Part shown: positions 63,540-64,000 of the stretch, piece after piece | How the letters are laid out: each line of letters opens with the position of its first letter | Position numbering within the stretch: the stretch's first letter is position 1 | NCBI RefSeq assembly: GCF_001570565.1 | Contig: NZ_BBXE01000014.1 | Span: 1 to 64,000 of the forward strand | Length of the DNA stretch: 64,000 nt | Source of the DNA: Herbidospora yilanensis | Lineage (GTDB): Bacteria; Actinomycetota; Actinomycetes; Streptosporangiales; Streptosporangiaceae | Reading direction: 5' to 3' | Program-made: the position numbers and the translations under genes | Notes under the pieces: model-generated | Databases searched by the model: none | Seen by the model: only the letters and a program-made list of their open reading frames with translations | Told to the model about the DNA's origin: nothing

Positions 63540-64000
63540 GTGTTGAGTCAGTGGTGGCGTGACGCCGTCGTCTACCAGGTCTACCCCCGCAGCTTCGCCG
63601 ACGGCAGCGGCGACGGCACCGGCGACTTCGCCGGAGCGCTGGCCCGGCTGCCCCATCTGGCCGATCTGGGCGTCGAGGCCGTCTGGTTCTCGCCCTTCTA
63701 CCCCTCGCCGCTGGCCGACGGCGGCTACGACGTGGCCGACTACTGCGACGTCGACCCCCGCTTCGGCACCCTCGCCGACTTCGACGCCTTCGTCGCCGCG
63801 GCGGCCGGCCACGGCATCCGGGTGATCGTCGACATCGTGCCCAACCACTGTTCGTCGGCCCACCCGGCGTTCCAGGCGGCCCTCGAAGCCGGTCGGGGCA
63901 GCCCCGAGCGCGACCTGTTCATGTTCCGCGACGAGCCCAACAACTGGCAGTCGATCTTCGGCGGCCCGGCCTGGACGCAGGTCGACGACGGGCAGTGGTA
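63540..64000 (+). CDS. Alpha-glucosidase/GH13 family, 3' end outside window
   Basis: The first 153 codons are present, from a GTG at 63540 (or TTG at 63543) behind AAAAAGGGAG. WWRDAVVYQVYPRSFADGSG is the classical GH13 oligo-1,6-glucosidase/alpha-glucosidase start, followed by WFSPFYPSPLADGGYDVADY and conserved region I VIVDIVPNHCS. The catalytic residues lie beyond the window. It hydrolyses alpha-glucosides in the cytoplasm (no signal peptide) and probably belongs to the same LacI regulon as the oxidoreductase operon. Confidence 0.93.
   Translation, partial: MLSQWWRDAVVYQVYPRSFADGSGDGTGDFAGALARLPHLADLGVEAVWFSPFYPSPLADGGYDVADYCDVDPRFGTLADFDAFVAAAAGHGIRVIVDIVPNHCSSAHPAFQAALEAGRGSPERDLFMFRDEPNNWQSIFGGPAWTQVDDGQW

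Overview
This is a GC-rich, densely packed stretch of actinobacterial chromosome. Gene order, the many GTG starts, the 4-bp ATGA/GTGA stop-start overlaps and the gene content (sepH, cutRS, DUF4193, DUF3710, DUF3159, ceoBC-type trkA pair, rok7B7-xylFGH, dxs, fadAB) point to a sporulating actinomycete, most likely Streptosporangiales/Streptosporangiaceae; the genus is inferred, not read. Much of the window follows the order I recall from Streptomyces coelicolor (about SCO5855 to SCO6027) and, for 8-25 kb, from Mycobacterium tuberculosis Rv2689c-Rv2701c.

Layout. 1-9 kb: the 5' part of sepH (cell division), an FAD-linked sugar-lactone oxidase coupled to an MFS permease, a membrane-anchored lytic transglycosylase, coproporphyrin ferrochelatase, an S9 peptidase and an inositol-monophosphatase-type enzyme. 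9-25.3 kb: the cutRS two-component system, DUF4193, an insert of otsA, a DUF4235 gene, valS and an AI-2E-type membrane protein, then dut-DUF3710-OB fold-DUF3159, two RCK/TrkA proteins divergent from a KimA-like potassium permease, and a TrmA-family RNA methyltransferase.

25.3-28.2 kb is a sparse accessory patch: strong inverted repeats, a mini GntR regulator, three small secreted proteins (two of them tandem relatives) and a holin-like membrane protein. 28.2-34.4 kb: a GH18-like secreted protein with a degraded active-site motif, an LLM flavin/F420 oxidoreductase, and a complete bacterial Hen1-Pnkp RNA-repair operon with a 42-residue cysteine-containing ORF behind it. 34.4-37.7 kb: a sugar-porter-type MFS gene converging on a three-gene operon made of a ThiF/MccB-like adenylating enzyme with an N-terminal RRE-like domain, a 37-residue peptide ending in asparagine, and a DUF6879 protein. 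That operon is the best candidate for an undescribed system: a possible actinobacterial microcin-C-like peptidyl-nucleotide RiPP.

37.7-52.3 kb: a PadR-DUF1707 operon, a YdjM-like membrane hydrolase, aconitase with a rich promoter region (dyad, iron-box-like sequence, leader hairpin), a 1.1-kb gene-poor gap, the xylFGH-type sugar ABC transporter with its ROK regulator, a MarR-DHA2 efflux pair, and two secreted zinc metallopeptidase paralogues. 52.4-64 kb: dxs, DedA and LysE membrane proteins, the fadA-fadB beta-oxidation operon, and a sugar catabolic locus. In the latter, a LacI gene with a TIM-barrel gene faces an oxidoreductase-DUF993-isomerase operon, and the same GGAAA/TTTCC operator lies before the lacI gene and between the oxidoreductase operon and a divergent GH13 alpha-glucosidase that runs off the window. 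No tRNA, rRNA, CRISPR array or intact insertion sequence was seen.
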